Origin: Mucilaginibacter sp.
Lineage (GTDB): Bacteria > Bacteroidota > Bacteroidia > Sphingobacteriales > Sphingobacteriaceae
Assembly: GCA_030445275.1 (NCBI GenBank)
Contig: JAUCSE010000025.1
Location: 1-64,000, forward strand
DNA: 64,000 nt
Direction of reading: 5' to 3'
Within the stretch, counting starts at the first letter, position 1; the number at the start of each line of letters is the position of its first letter. The translations under genes and the position numbers were made by a program. Positions 1 to 7,888 of this stretch are shown here, piece after piece. The notes under the pieces are model-generated. The model searched no databases. It was not told the origin of the DNA and saw nothing but the letters and a program-made list of their open reading frames with translations.

Positions 1-213
1 AAACAGGGAGGTAGTAATAGAACTTTGTGTTTCAGATTTGGTGAGCAAACTGTTGGCGCCGGTATAATCGGCACCGAAAGCTGGTTTATACTGGGTAATG
101 ATGGTTTGCTGGAAATGCAGGTTAAAACGCTGCTGTTTTAAGGTGTCCTGGGCATAGGTGGTAAATGTTATAGCAGTTAAGCATAGTATAACGATAAGTA
201 CGTATTTTTTCAT
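1..213 (-). CDS. OprB-like carbohydrate porin, N-terminal part only
   Basis: The gene starts at ATG 213 and runs off the left end of the window, so only about 71 residues are visible. It opens with a clear signal peptide (MKKYVLIVILCLTAITFTTYA, cut before QD). The mature start contains NLHFQQTIITQYKPAF, which resembles the first strands of Bacteroidota proteins called carbohydrate porin (OprB family). Its start lies 40 bases after the small peptide gene downstream of mgtA, so it is probably the last gene of the mgtC-mgtA unit. If so, it may help Mg2+ or another solute cross the outer membrane, but that is inference from position. Family assignment rests on a short N-terminal stretch. Confidence 0.55.
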   Translation of the reverse strand, partial: MKKYVLIVILCLTAITFTTYAQDTLKQQRFNLHFQQTIITQYKPAFGADYTGANSLLTKSETQSSITTSLF

Positions 214-253
214 GATACAATTGATGATGTAAGGTTATATTGTTCAGTATTTA

Positions 254-352
254 TTAATTAAGAAGACTAACGAGGTAGTCGATCAGCGTGATGATAATGG
301 CTGTCAGGATAATAGCCGACAGCCATTTTTTATTCTTTTTGCTTAAAGCCAT
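254..352 (-). CDS. 32-residue membrane micropeptide coupled to mgtA
   Basis: This small reading frame begins MALSKKNKKWLSAIILTAII and ends with a TAA at 254-256. A lysine-rich N-terminus is followed by about 20 hydrophobic residues, the layout of a single-pass membrane peptide with its N-terminus in the cytoplasm. Its ATG lies inside the last codons of mgtA (the mgtA stop is at 343-345), so the two frames overlap by 10 bases and translation is probably coupled. Enterobacteria have unrelated 28-31-residue peptides (MgtS, MgtR, MgtU) that act on MgtA, so a similar job is plausible. The DNA also forms a GGCTGTC/GACAGCC hairpin at about 298-327, so a purely structural reading is the alternative. 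Confidence 0.5.
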   Translation of the reverse strand: MALSKKNKKWLSAIILTAIIITLIDYLVSLLN

Positions 353-3045
353 TGTTGGAATTTATTGATAAACCAATTTTTAATCACTTGAGTAAGCAGA
401 CAATAGGCAAGTAGGATCCCTATTAACCAGGGGAAATAACTTAGCGGTAATGCCTGTAAATTTAATGCCGGTGCAATTGGCGAAAACGGTAACGCGATAC
501 CAATCAACATAATCAGCGAAGTAAGCGCCACAACAGGAGTAGCCGCCCAGCTTTGAATAAATGGTATTTTGCGTGTGCGTATCATATGTACGATGAGTGT
601 TTGCGACAACAGTCCTTCGATAAACCAACCGCTTTGAAACAAACCCTGATGGGCAGGTGAATTAGCTTTAAAGAAAAACCACATCACCGCGAACGTAGCA
701 TAATCAAAAATGGAACTGATGGGGCCAATGAACAACATAAATTTGCTGATACCTCTTGCATCCCACTTTTGTGGTTTTTCGATAAAGTCAGCATCCATGC
801 TATCCCAGGGGATGGATGTTTGTGATATATCATACAACAGATTCTGCACCAATAACTGGATAGGTAGCATAGGTAAAAATGGCAGAAAAGCGCTTGCACC
901 CAGCATGCTGAACATATTACCGTAATTACTGCTGGCGGTCATTTTGATGTACTTAATGATGTTGCCAAAAGTCCGCCGGCCATATATTACGCCTTTACGT
1001 AGCACCATCAGGTCTTTCTCCAGCAGGATAATGTCTGCGCTTTCCTTAGCGATATCTACAGCTGTATCTACCGAAATACCAACATCCGCATCGCGCAGAG
1101 CGGCCGCATCATTGATACCATCGCCCATAAAACCTACCGTATGACCTTTTGCCTGTAGCAGTTTAATGATGCGGGCTTTTTGTATCGGACTTAGCTTGGC
1201 CATGATACTGGTTTCGTCCAGTTTTGCGGTAAGCTCTGCATCGCTTAACTGTTCAATTTGGTTGCCCAGTAATACGTGCTGAACAGGAATACCCACATCG
1301 CGGCAGATCTTTTTAGTAACCACCTCGTTATCGCCGGTTAAAACCTTGATGCTTACACCTAAATTCTGCAGACCTTCAATTGCTGGCTTTGCAGATGGTT
1401 TGGCCGGATCTAAAAAACCAACAAAGCCTGTCAATATCATATTGGTTTCGTCAGCAACCGAATAGGTGAGCGGGCGTTCGTCATACTCTTTAATGGCAAC
1501 CAGCAGAACCCGTAAGCCCTCTTCGTTTAGTTTTCTGGAAGTGTTTAATATTACCTGACGCATAGCATCATCCATCGGCACAATGGTATCATTTTCTATA
1601 TGCAGCTGTTTATCTTCACCCGGATCAAAGGCATGCGAACACAGATCAAGCATTTCTTCAACCGCACCTTTACAGATCAGTAAATGTTTCCCATTCTTTT
1701 CTTCCAATATCACGCTCATCCTTCTTCTTTGAAAGTCGAACGGAATTTCATCTATCTTTTTAAAATGTTCTTCGGCGTTTACGCAGCTGTGGATCTCCGC
1801 ATGTTCCAGAATGGCAACATCCAGTAGGTTCTTCAAGCCGGTTTGATGAAAGCTGTTCAGATAGGCCCATTTCATCACTTCATCGTCGGCATCACCAAAA
1901 ACATTCAAATGTCTTTCCAACACAATTTTATCCATGGTGAGCGTACCTGTCTTATCGGTACATAGCACATCCATAGCGCCAATGTTTTGGATAGCGTTTA
2001 AGCGTTTTACAATAACCTTGCGCTTACTCATATTTTTGGCTCCCTTTGCCAGGTTGGCCGTTACAATCATGGGCAGCATTTCGGGTGTTAAGCCTACGGC
2101 CACAGATATGGCAAACATCAAAGCTTCAAACCAGTTGCCCTTGGTTAGTCCGTTCACCAGGAAAACCAGGGGAACCATAACCAGCATGAAACGAATAAGC
2201 AGCCAGCTTACTTTATTAACCCCTTTGTCAAAACTTGTTTCGGCCCTTTTACCGGTAATGGCCTTACCAATTGTGCCAAAATAGGTAAGGTTACCTGTGG
2301 TTACCACAATAGCCATGGCTGTACCGCTAACCACGTTGGTGCCCATAAAGCAAATGTTATCCAGGTCTAATGGCGATTTTCCATTCGCATCAGGAATCTT
2401 TTGCTCTCTTTTTTCCAGCGGCAATGATTCGCCGGTAAGCATGGCCTGACTTACAAATAAATCTTTGGATTGTATGATCCTGCAATCTGCAGGGATCATA
2501 TCTCCTGCGCTTAAAAAAACAATATCTCCCGGAACCAGGTCAATAATATTGATCTCTGATTTTCCTTTATCCCGCCGCAAAACTGTAGCAGTGGTTTTAA
2601 CCATGCTTTTTAATTCCTCGGCGGCCCGGTTGCTGCTGTACTCCTGCCAAAAACGAAGCAGAGAGCTTAAAATAACCATCACTCCAACTACGATAACGGT
2701 TTTATAATCCTGTTCGCCGGGAGCTGCCAGTAGTACGTCCATTACAAAAGATACGGAGGCCAGTACGATCAATACTGCGATGAAAGGGTTTAGAAAAGCC
2801 TGAAATAACTGTACATACCAGGCTGAGGCTTTTTCGTGCTGTATCTCGTTCAGGCCAAATTTCCTTTTCTTTTCGTCTACAGTGGCCGTGCTTAGTCCCT
2901 GTTCACTGCTTTCCAGTATGGCATAAAAAAAGTTACTGTCTTCCCGGGCCACATTCCGCAATTTGGTTAGGGCCACATCATCAAATCCTGAAACGGATAC
3001 CATATCAGGCAGTTTGGGTTTTGTTTGGATTGCTATTGTTTTCAT
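343..3045 (-). CDS. mgtA: Magnesium-translocating P-type ATPase MgtA
   Basis: This 900-residue protein has the normal length for the P3B magnesium-importing ATPases. It shows the phosphorylation motif DKTGTLT with D364, the TGES actuator motif, and the hinge motif GDGINDAAALRDADVGISVD near residue 650. Membrane pairs lie near residues 85-135 and 285-350, with a cluster in the last 200 residues. The mature enzyme sits in the inner membrane and uses ATP to drive Mg2+ uptake, usually under Mg2+ starvation. The start is ATG 3045, 39 bases after the mgtC stop, so both belong to one transcript. The 3' end overlaps a membrane micropeptide gene. Presence beside MgtE, MgtC and a two-component system supports the substrate assignment. 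Confidence 0.95.
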   Translation of the reverse strand: MKTIAIQTKPKLPDMVSVSGFDDVALTKLRNVAREDSNFFYAILESSEQGLSTATVDEKKRKFGLNEIQHEKASAWYVQLFQAFLNPFIAVLIVLASVSFVMDVLLAAPGEQDYKTVIVVGVMVILSSLLRFWQEYSSNRAAEELKSMVKTTATVLRRDKGKSEINIIDLVPGDIVFLSAGDMIPADCRIIQSKDLFVSQAMLTGESLPLEKREQKIPDANGKSPLDLDNICFMGTNVVSGTAMAIVVTTGNLTYFGTIGKAITGKRAETSFDKGVNKVSWLLIRFMLVMVPLVFLVNGLTKGNWFEALMFAISVAVGLTPEMLPMIVTANLAKGAKNMSKRKVIVKRLNAIQNIGAMDVLCTDKTGTLTMDKIVLERHLNVFGDADDEVMKWAYLNSFHQTGLKNLLDVAILEHAEIHSCVNAEEHFKKIDEIPFDFQRRRMSVILEEKNGKHLLICKGAVEEMLDLCSHAFDPGEDKQLHIENDTIVPMDDAMRQVILNTSRKLNEEGLRVLLVAIKEYDERPLTYSVADETNMILTGFVGFLDPAKPSAKPAIEGLQNLGVSIKVLTGDNEVVTKKICRDVGIPVQHVLLGNQIEQLSDAELTAKLDETSIMAKLSPIQKARIIKLLQAKGHTVGFMGDGINDAAALRDADVGISVDTAVDIAKESADIILLEKDLMVLRKGVIYGRRTFGNIIKYIKMTASSNYGNMFSMLGASAFLPFLPMLPIQLLVQNLLYDISQTSIPWDSMDADFIEKPQKWDARGISKFMLFIGPISSIFDYATFAVMWFFFKANSPAHQGLFQSGWFIEGLLSQTLIVHMIRTRKIPFIQSWAATPVVALTSLIMLIGIALPFSPIAPALNLQALPLSYFPWLIGILLAYCLLTQVIKNWFINKFQQWL

Positions 3046-3084
3046 TTTAGCTTTTTTTAATCGTTGTTATCAATTTGCCTGTTA

Positions 3085-3792
3085 TTAAAATTCTGTTTGA
3101 TGGTTTACAATTTCCCAGCTTACCTTCATTACATCCTGTTCAATGGTTAAGCGACTGGTCATTTTTTCCACCAGATAATCCTGCTGGCCTGCTGTAATTA
3201 TTGCCGCGGTGATAAATACATAGGCAGGATTTTCTTCTTCATTACTGCTTAGCGACCGCAACATCAGTTTATCATCATTGCCTAAAAACTGCAGGAGTAA
3301 AACCCGCAGATGGTTCTCAACCTTTTCTTTACATTTTATGCTGATGATGTATTCTGTTTGTATGGCCTCACTCTTAGGAAAGGAAACCACTTTGCCCAGT
3401 TGCAGTGCAAGTGGCCTTAATAGCAGATGGGTAAGCACGATAAATAAGGTGGTTACCAAAGCTTCGTTAAAAAGACCAAAACCAACCAATGAACCAACGG
3501 CGGCAGAGCACCAGATTGTCGCGGCTGTGTTTAATCCCTGCACATTTAAACCATCCTTCATGATCACACCGGCTCCGAGAAAACCGATACCGCTGATAAT
3601 GTAGGATGCCACACGACCGCTTGCATCGCCCCCGATATGGATTGACAATAATATGTAAGCTGTTGAACCCAGGGATACCAAGGTGTTGGTGCGCAAGCCG
3701 GCGCTTTTTTGCCGCCATTGCCGTTCAATACCAATAACCGCACCCAGTGCGAGCGATAGGGCAAGACGCATAGCAAATTCAAAAATGCTCAT
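3085..3792 (-). CDS. mgtC: MgtC/SapB family membrane protein
   Basis: The protein has 235 residues. The N-terminal half carries about four membrane segments and the family signature (RLALSLALGAVIGIERQWR, then SAGLRTNTLVSLGS and GIGFLGAGVIMK). The C-terminal 90 residues form a soluble ACT-like domain, as in the longer MgtC proteins. MgtC of Salmonella is made at low Mg2+ and acts on the F-type ATP synthase and on phosphate uptake; here the role is inferred. The ATG at 3792 is preceded by an unusually strong AAAGGAGGT ribosome-binding site. It also overlaps the TGA of a 57-codon upstream frame (ATGA). It is the first large gene of the unit that continues into mgtA. Confidence 0.9.
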   Translation of the reverse strand: MSIFEFAMRLALSLALGAVIGIERQWRQKSAGLRTNTLVSLGSTAYILLSIHIGGDASGRVASYIISGIGFLGAGVIMKDGLNVQGLNTAATIWCSAAVGSLVGFGLFNEALVTTLFIVLTHLLLRPLALQLGKVVSFPKSEAIQTEYIISIKCKEKVENHLRVLLLQFLGNDDKLMLRSLSSNEEENPAYVFITAAIITAGQQDYLVEKMTSRLTIEQDVMKVSWEIVNHQTEF

Positions 3793-3962
3793 GATGCACC
3801 TCCTTTCAACTCATCCTGAAGAAATGGAATTCCATGGAAGGAAAAACTAGATACCCCGGCGGTAACAGAGGCAATTAATTGCTGTTGCTTTATGGAAGTA
3901 TCAGTAGCTGATAGTCGTTTACTTTTAAAGAAAGCGATATTGTTTTTTTCTCTTTTACGCAT
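3789..3962 (-). CDS. Upstream ORF in the mgtC leader (57 residues)
   Basis: A frame starting at ATG 3962 (MRKREKNNIAFFKSKRLS...) runs 57 codons and stops at TGA 3789-3791, overlapping the mgtC ATG by two bases. The sequence resembles no family I know, and its composition is not clearly that of a stable protein. Its value lies in its position: it spans most of the mgtC leader, and ribosomes finishing it would sit on the strong mgtC ribosome-binding site. A second, shorter frame overlaps its start. Salmonella mgtC and mgtA leaders also carry short ORFs that control expression, so a regulatory role is reasonable but unproven. It may also be chance. Confidence 0.35.
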   Translation of the reverse strand: MRKREKNNIAFFKSKRLSATDTSIKQQQLIASVTAGVSSFSFHGIPFLQDELKGGAS

Positions 3963-3967
3963 AACAT
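3890..3967 (-). CDS. Short overlapping leader ORF (25 residues)
   Basis: Five bases upstream of the 57-codon frame, and in a different frame, ATG 3967 opens a 25-codon frame (MLCVKEKKTISLSLKVNDYQ...) ending at TAA 3890-3892. It is rich in Lys, Leu and Ile and ends in proline. The two starts compete for the same ribosome approach. Only the longer frame reaches the mgtC start, so choice between them could switch mgtC translation. This is an inference from layout alone. Confidence 0.25.
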   Translation of the reverse strand: MLCVKEKKTISLSLKVNDYQLLILP

Positions 3968-4110
3968 AAGGTATTGTCCCGGCTTGGCAGGACTGCCTAA
4001 AAGAGAGCGGTCCGGCTTAACGGGAGGGGTATAAAATTTGATTTTTTCTACTCGGACCTGTATCCATGATGATTAATATTTGTTATTAATTTCTTTTTTT
4101 TAATGTGCTG

Positions 4111-4118
4111 CAAATGTA
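4111..4118 (-). promoter_or_regulatory. Likely -7 element of the mgtC-mgtA promoter
   Basis: On the minus strand the bases read TACATTTG, an exact fit to the Bacteroidota -7 consensus TAnnTTTG. It lies between the 11-bp-spaced TTAGAR repeats (first repeat edge 23 bases upstream) and the mgtC leader. Transcription would start near 4104 and give a leader of about 310 bases before mgtC. A clear TTG -33 element at the usual spacing is not obvious, as is common for activator-dependent promoters. Confidence 0.5.
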
Positions 4119-4141
4119 AGGCGCATGCCACAACCGGGCCG

Positions 4142-4180
4142 TTAGAGACCTCTTAGAATTTTATTAGAAATCCATTAGAA
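4142..4180 (-). promoter_or_regulatory. Four direct TTAGAR half-sites at 11-bp spacing
   Basis: Hexamers TTAGAG, TTAGAA, TTAGAA and TTAGAA (plus-strand reading) start at 4142, 4153, 4164 and 4175, exactly one helical turn (11 bp) apart. OmpR/PhoB-type regulators bind as tandem dimers to direct repeats of about this period. The array sits just upstream of the putative mgtC-mgtA promoter and just after the kinase gene, whose partner regulator is of the OmpR type. It is therefore the best candidate operator for that regulator. No second copy was seen before mgtE. Confidence 0.7.
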
Positions 4181-4200
4181 TTGGAGTGCAGAACAGAAAT

Positions 4201-5568
4201 TTAAACGTGGGGAAGCTCGACAGTAAATGTAGTTCCTTCGTCTTTTTTTGAGGTAACTGTTATGGTTCCCCTGTGCAGGTCAATGATCTTTTTGGTAAGG
4301 GATAACCCGATACCATTGCCGCTTACAAACTGTTGATTAGCGCCTCTGTAAAAGGCCGTAAAAATATGGGGCAGTTCGTTTTCGTCCATCCCAATGCCAT
4401 GATCCTGGAAACGCAAAATGGCCTTATCCTTAAAATAGGTGATAGCGATGGCTGATTCTTTATCTTTTGAAAACTTACAACCATTTTCCATCAGGTTAAT
4501 GAATGCTACTTTGAGCAGATACTCGTTTCCTAAAACAGAAATGAAGTCATCGTCTTCAATTTCTGTTTCAAATACAATATTGATCTTGTAACCCGGTTGA
4601 TCATGCAAGGCATCATTCCGGGCATCCAGAATAAGTTCATCCAGTCGTACCTCTTTAAAGGATATCTCGGTATGATCATAATTGGCTTTGGCCAGGTCAA
4701 GCAGGCTATTGGACAAACGAACAAGCTTTTGCGCATCGCTGATGGCGTGTTCAATGGCGCTTTTATAGTATTCGCTGTTTCTTTCTTTTTCAACAGTTAC
4801 CTGCAATTCAGTCAGCATGGCGGTGATTGGTGTTCTTAGCTCATGTGATATATTGGAAACAAATTCTTTCTGCGCGTCAAATGATTTTTCGAGCCGGTTT
4901 AGCATGGCATTGAAGGTTACGGCCAGCTCCGCGATCTCATCTTTTCCGTTACCTTCTTTTATGCGTAGGTCAAGATTAGTGGCTGTAATTTCTTCCACCT
5001 CATCAACCATGTCTGATACCGGTTTAAGGGCCTTGCTGGAGAATATGTGGCCTGCTATATAAATGAAGATGATGGCTACAAAAAAAGCGATGATGAGCGT
5101 GTATTTTAAGCTGGAAAGCTTGGCATAACCAAGCTGGTCATTAGCCGCCGAGGTGATCACATAATCGCTGTTATCATGGTGATAAAGTATGCCCACCACC
5201 TGCATTTTCCCCTGATAAAACCTGATTTGTTTTTGCTGCACAATCTCATTGATCATTTGTCGGGTTTCTTTAACCTTATCAATCTCTACAGCATCGTGGT
5301 AGAGCAGATTGAAAGAGGTATCGTAAATAGCAACCTCTTCTTCAAAAAGCGAATTGGGCGAGTGCTTATAGATTAGCTGTAATACATTGGGCTCTATTTT
5401 GGCATCCAGTAACAGGTTAGCTTTGGTAATGGCTGTTTGGCGCAAAGAGGCATAATACTCCTCTTCCCGGTTTTCGGAAAAAGAAAAGTAAACCACCAAT
5501 GCAAATGCTAATAGCAGTGCTGCAATGATGGCGGTAAAAAGAAAAGTAAGCCTATTACGGATAGTCAT
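4201..5568 (-). CDS. Sensor histidine kinase of the Mg2+ locus
   Basis: This 455-residue kinase has a membrane segment at about residues 8-29 and an extracytoplasmic sensor to about residue 155. A second membrane segment follows at about 156-177, then a HAMP linker, the dimerisation domain with SHELRTP (H242), and an HATPase domain with N-box NLMENGCKFSKD and GIGL/GNGIGLSL boxes. The sensor loop is rich in Asp and Glu, which would suit divalent-cation sensing as in PhoQ, though no homology to PhoQ is visible. ATG 5568 overlaps the stop of the response regulator (ATGA), so the two are made together. Its gene ends 20 bases from the TTAGAR operator array. The signal is inferred from context to be Mg2+. 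Confidence 0.85.
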   Translation of the reverse strand: MTIRNRLTFLFTAIIAALLLAFALVVYFSFSENREEEYYASLRQTAITKANLLLDAKIEPNVLQLIYKHSPNSLFEEEVAIYDTSFNLLYHDAVEIDKVKETRQMINEIVQQKQIRFYQGKMQVVGILYHHDNSDYVITSAANDQLGYAKLSSLKYTLIIAFFVAIIFIYIAGHIFSSKALKPVSDMVDEVEEITATNLDLRIKEGNGKDEIAELAVTFNAMLNRLEKSFDAQKEFVSNISHELRTPITAMLTELQVTVEKERNSEYYKSAIEHAISDAQKLVRLSNSLLDLAKANYDHTEISFKEVRLDELILDARNDALHDQPGYKINIVFETEIEDDDFISVLGNEYLLKVAFINLMENGCKFSKDKESAIAITYFKDKAILRFQDHGIGMDENELPHIFTAFYRGANQQFVSGNGIGLSLTKKIIDLHRGTITVTSKKDEGTTFTVELPHV

Positions 5569-6248
5569 TTTTCTTCTTTAAAAATAAACCCAAGTCCGGG
5601 TTTGGTATGAATCAGCTTAATGGCAAAATCTTTATCAATTTTTTTACGCAGATAGTTGATATAGACATCAATAAAATTGGTACCTGTATCAAAATGAGTT
5701 TCCCAAACTTTTTCGGCAATTTCGGCTCTGGAAAGCACTCTTTCCCTGTTTTGTAGCATGTATTCTAATAACCTTAGTTCCTTTGGCGTAAGACTAATGG
5801 GATTACCTGAACGGCTTACCGTTTTGGTCTGATTATTTAATTCCAGATCGGCATATTTTAAAATGGTTTGCTGTGCGGTTGATCTGCCGGTTTTCCTGTT
5901 CATCACCGCCCTGATGCGTACCAACAATTCGCGAAAATCAAATGGCTTTACCAGGTAATCATCTGCACCCGCATCAAAGCCCTCCACCTTATCATCTGTT
6001 GTCCCTAAAGCGGTGAGCAGAATAATGGGTAGCTCTGGTTTGGCCTGGCGAATTTCCCGGCATACTTCGATACCGTTAAGCTGGGGCAGTATGATATCGC
6101 TTATAACCAAATCATAATCATTTTGCAGAGCCAGCTTTTTGCCGGTTATACCATCATAGGCAACAACGGCAATATGCCCTTGTTCCTCCAGCCCTTGTTG
6201 TACTTGCAAGGCTATGCGTGCTTCATCTTCTATGATCAGTATTTTCAC
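5565..6248 (-). CDS. OmpR-family response regulator of the Mg2+ locus
   Basis: The 227-residue protein has an N-terminal receiver domain with acidic pair E7/D8, phosphoacceptor D51 (LVISDIILP) and a conserved K in YLVKPF. A C-terminal winged-helix domain follows (LTPKELRLLEYMLQNRERVL, then FIDVYINYLRKKID). The start codon is GTG at 6248; no better ATG lies upstream in frame. The gene follows mgtE by 41 bases and overlaps the kinase gene, so mgtE, regulator and kinase appear to be one transcript. As an OmpR-type protein it should bind direct repeats. The 11-bp array at 4142-4180 before mgtC is the natural target. Confidence 0.9.
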   Translation of the reverse strand: MKILIIEDEARIALQVQQGLEEQGHIAVVAYDGITGKKLALQNDYDLVISDIILPQLNGIEVCREIRQAKPELPIILLTALGTTDDKVEGFDAGADDYLVKPFDFRELLVRIRAVMNRKTGRSTAQQTILKYADLELNNQTKTVSRSGNPISLTPKELRLLEYMLQNRERVLSRAEIAEKVWETHFDTGTNFIDVYINYLRKKIDKDFAIKLIHTKPGLGFIFKEEK

Positions 6249-6289
6249 GATTGGGGTATTTTATTAAAATGATCATTCATATCCGGCTA

Positions 6290-7672
6290 TTATTTTAGTA
6301 GGGTATCCCTGAGGATAATAGCTGCTATGCTAAAATAAATGACCAGTCCGGTTACATCCACCAATGTTGCTACAAAAGGTGCGGAAGAGGTGGCAGGGTC
6401 AAATTTAAGTCGTTTCAGCAAGATCGGGATCATGGAGCCGCTTAAAGTTCCCCACATCACAATCCCGATCAGCGAAAAGAAGATGGTGATGCCCATTAAC
6501 AGGTAATCTGGCCCGTAATTATACCAGTGCAGGTGCTGCCATGCTACGATACGAAGAAAACCAATAGTTCCTAAGATGATACCTAATATCAATCCCGACA
6601 AAATTTCGCGCCTCATTACATACCACCAGTCTTTAACCCTTAGTTCGCGAACGGCCATAGCCCGTATAATTAAAGTTGCCGCCTGCGAACCACAGTTACC
6701 ACCACTTGAAATTACCAGCGGAACAAACAGGGCCAGCACTACGGCTTTGGCAATCTCTCCTTCAAAGTATCCCATGGCTGTAGCGGTGAGCATCTCACTC
6801 AAAAATAGGATAATCAGCCATCCGGCCCTTTTACGGATCAGGGAGAATAAGGGTGTTTTAACATATGGGTATTCTAAGGATTCCACACCCCCAAATCGCT
6901 GCATTTCTTTGGTGTTACGCTGTTCGGCCACATCAATAAGGTCATCAATGGTAACCACACCTAACAATACATTCTCGGCATTGGTTACCGGCAAAACTGT
7001 CCGGTTATATTGTTTAAACCGGGAAATGGCTTCGTCTGTGGAGTCATCGATCATCAGTTTAACATAGTGGTGATCCATAATATCGTGCACAGTTTTGGAG
7101 CCATCATTAAGCACCAGTTTCCGGATAGGTATATCGTCAATCAGTTTGCCATCATTGTCAGTAACATACACTACATCAGCCGCATCCGAATCTTCATGAT
7201 GCAATCTTAAATGATGTGAGGCTTGTGCCAGCGTCATTTCCTGGTTTAAGGTACAAAAAGAGGTATTAACCAGGCGGGCCACACTTTGCCTGGGGTAGCC
7301 CAGCATGTCTTCTGTAGCTTTCTTGTTTTTTTCGTCCAGCAGTTCTAATAAGGCAGAACGCTGTACACCATTCAGGGAAGCATAAAAAGTATAACGATCG
7401 GTAGAGTTTAAATGATTCAGCAAAGCAGCAGCTTTTTCCTGAGGCATCTTTTCGATCATGCTTTTTTGCAGGTAGGAAGCCAGGTAGTTAAATAAAAGCA
7501 GCTGGGCATGATCGGGCAAACCCATAAAGGTATCCTCGGCCGTTTTTAGTGGCGAGTTATTCATCATATGCGCTACCTCGGCCGGATGTATACTTTCTTT
7601 ATCTTTACCTGATAAAAGTGTTATCAGTTTGTTTTGCAATAGTTTATCCTTGAGTAGGGTTAGATTGATCAT
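6290..7672 (-). CDS. mgtE: MgtE magnesium channel
   Basis: The protein has 460 residues in the standard MgtE order. An N-terminal helical domain (about 1-135) comes first, then two CBS domains (about 140-265) and a plug helix with KRAGW. A five-helix pore domain follows, with hallmark segments SGGNCGSQAATLIIRAMA and DPATSSAPFVATLVDVTGL, whose Asp lines the ion path. MgtE lets Mg2+ flow in and closes when the cytosolic domains bind Mg2+. It is the first gene of the mgtE-regulator-kinase unit and is divergent from a TetR-type regulator gene. No M-box-like riboswitch is recognisable before it. Confidence 0.95.
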   Translation of the reverse strand: MINLTLLKDKLLQNKLITLLSGKDKESIHPAEVAHMMNNSPLKTAEDTFMGLPDHAQLLLFNYLASYLQKSMIEKMPQEKAAALLNHLNSTDRYTFYASLNGVQRSALLELLDEKNKKATEDMLGYPRQSVARLVNTSFCTLNQEMTLAQASHHLRLHHEDSDAADVVYVTDNDGKLIDDIPIRKLVLNDGSKTVHDIMDHHYVKLMIDDSTDEAISRFKQYNRTVLPVTNAENVLLGVVTIDDLIDVAEQRNTKEMQRFGGVESLEYPYVKTPLFSLIRKRAGWLIILFLSEMLTATAMGYFEGEIAKAVVLALFVPLVISSGGNCGSQAATLIIRAMAVRELRVKDWWYVMRREILSGLILGIILGTIGFLRIVAWQHLHWYNYGPDYLLMGITIFFSLIGIVMWGTLSGSMIPILLKRLKFDPATSSAPFVATLVDVTGLVIYFSIAAIILRDTLLK

Positions 7673-7726
7673 AGGTGAAAAAATCTTTTTTGTTGCATAT
7701 GGCTTTACAAAAGTGAACTATTTTTA

Positions 7727-7734
7727 CAAATATA
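7727..7734 (-). promoter_or_regulatory. Possible -7 element for mgtE
   Basis: The minus strand reads TATATTTG here, matching TAnnTTTG, about 55 bases before the mgtE ATG. The -33 region is not convincing. It lies in the 216-base gap shared with the divergent TetR-family gene. Confidence 0.35.
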
Positions 7735-7888
7735 TTCTCCTGAATGATATTAAGTTGTTCAATGATGATCAACACTATTGGGGCGAAGCAAAAAGAATAC
7801 ACATTTCTGCATTTATCAATGGCATATTTTCCGATATTCGTTATAAAAATTCCCCTGCTCAGCAAGGAACCTTTATTAAATAAATCAT

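Noticed and set aside
298..327. Hairpin GGCTGTC/GACAGCC read as a plus-strand terminator
   Set aside because: It has a T-run on the plus strand, but no plus-strand gene leads into it, and it lies inside the small coding frame. It is kept as a caveat to the micropeptide call.
3960..4110. A possible M-box-type Mg2+ riboswitch in the mgtC leader
   Set aside because: The leader has GC-rich pieces and short inverted repeats (around 3987-3998), but the conserved M-box core is not present. A riboswitch cannot be claimed from reading alone.
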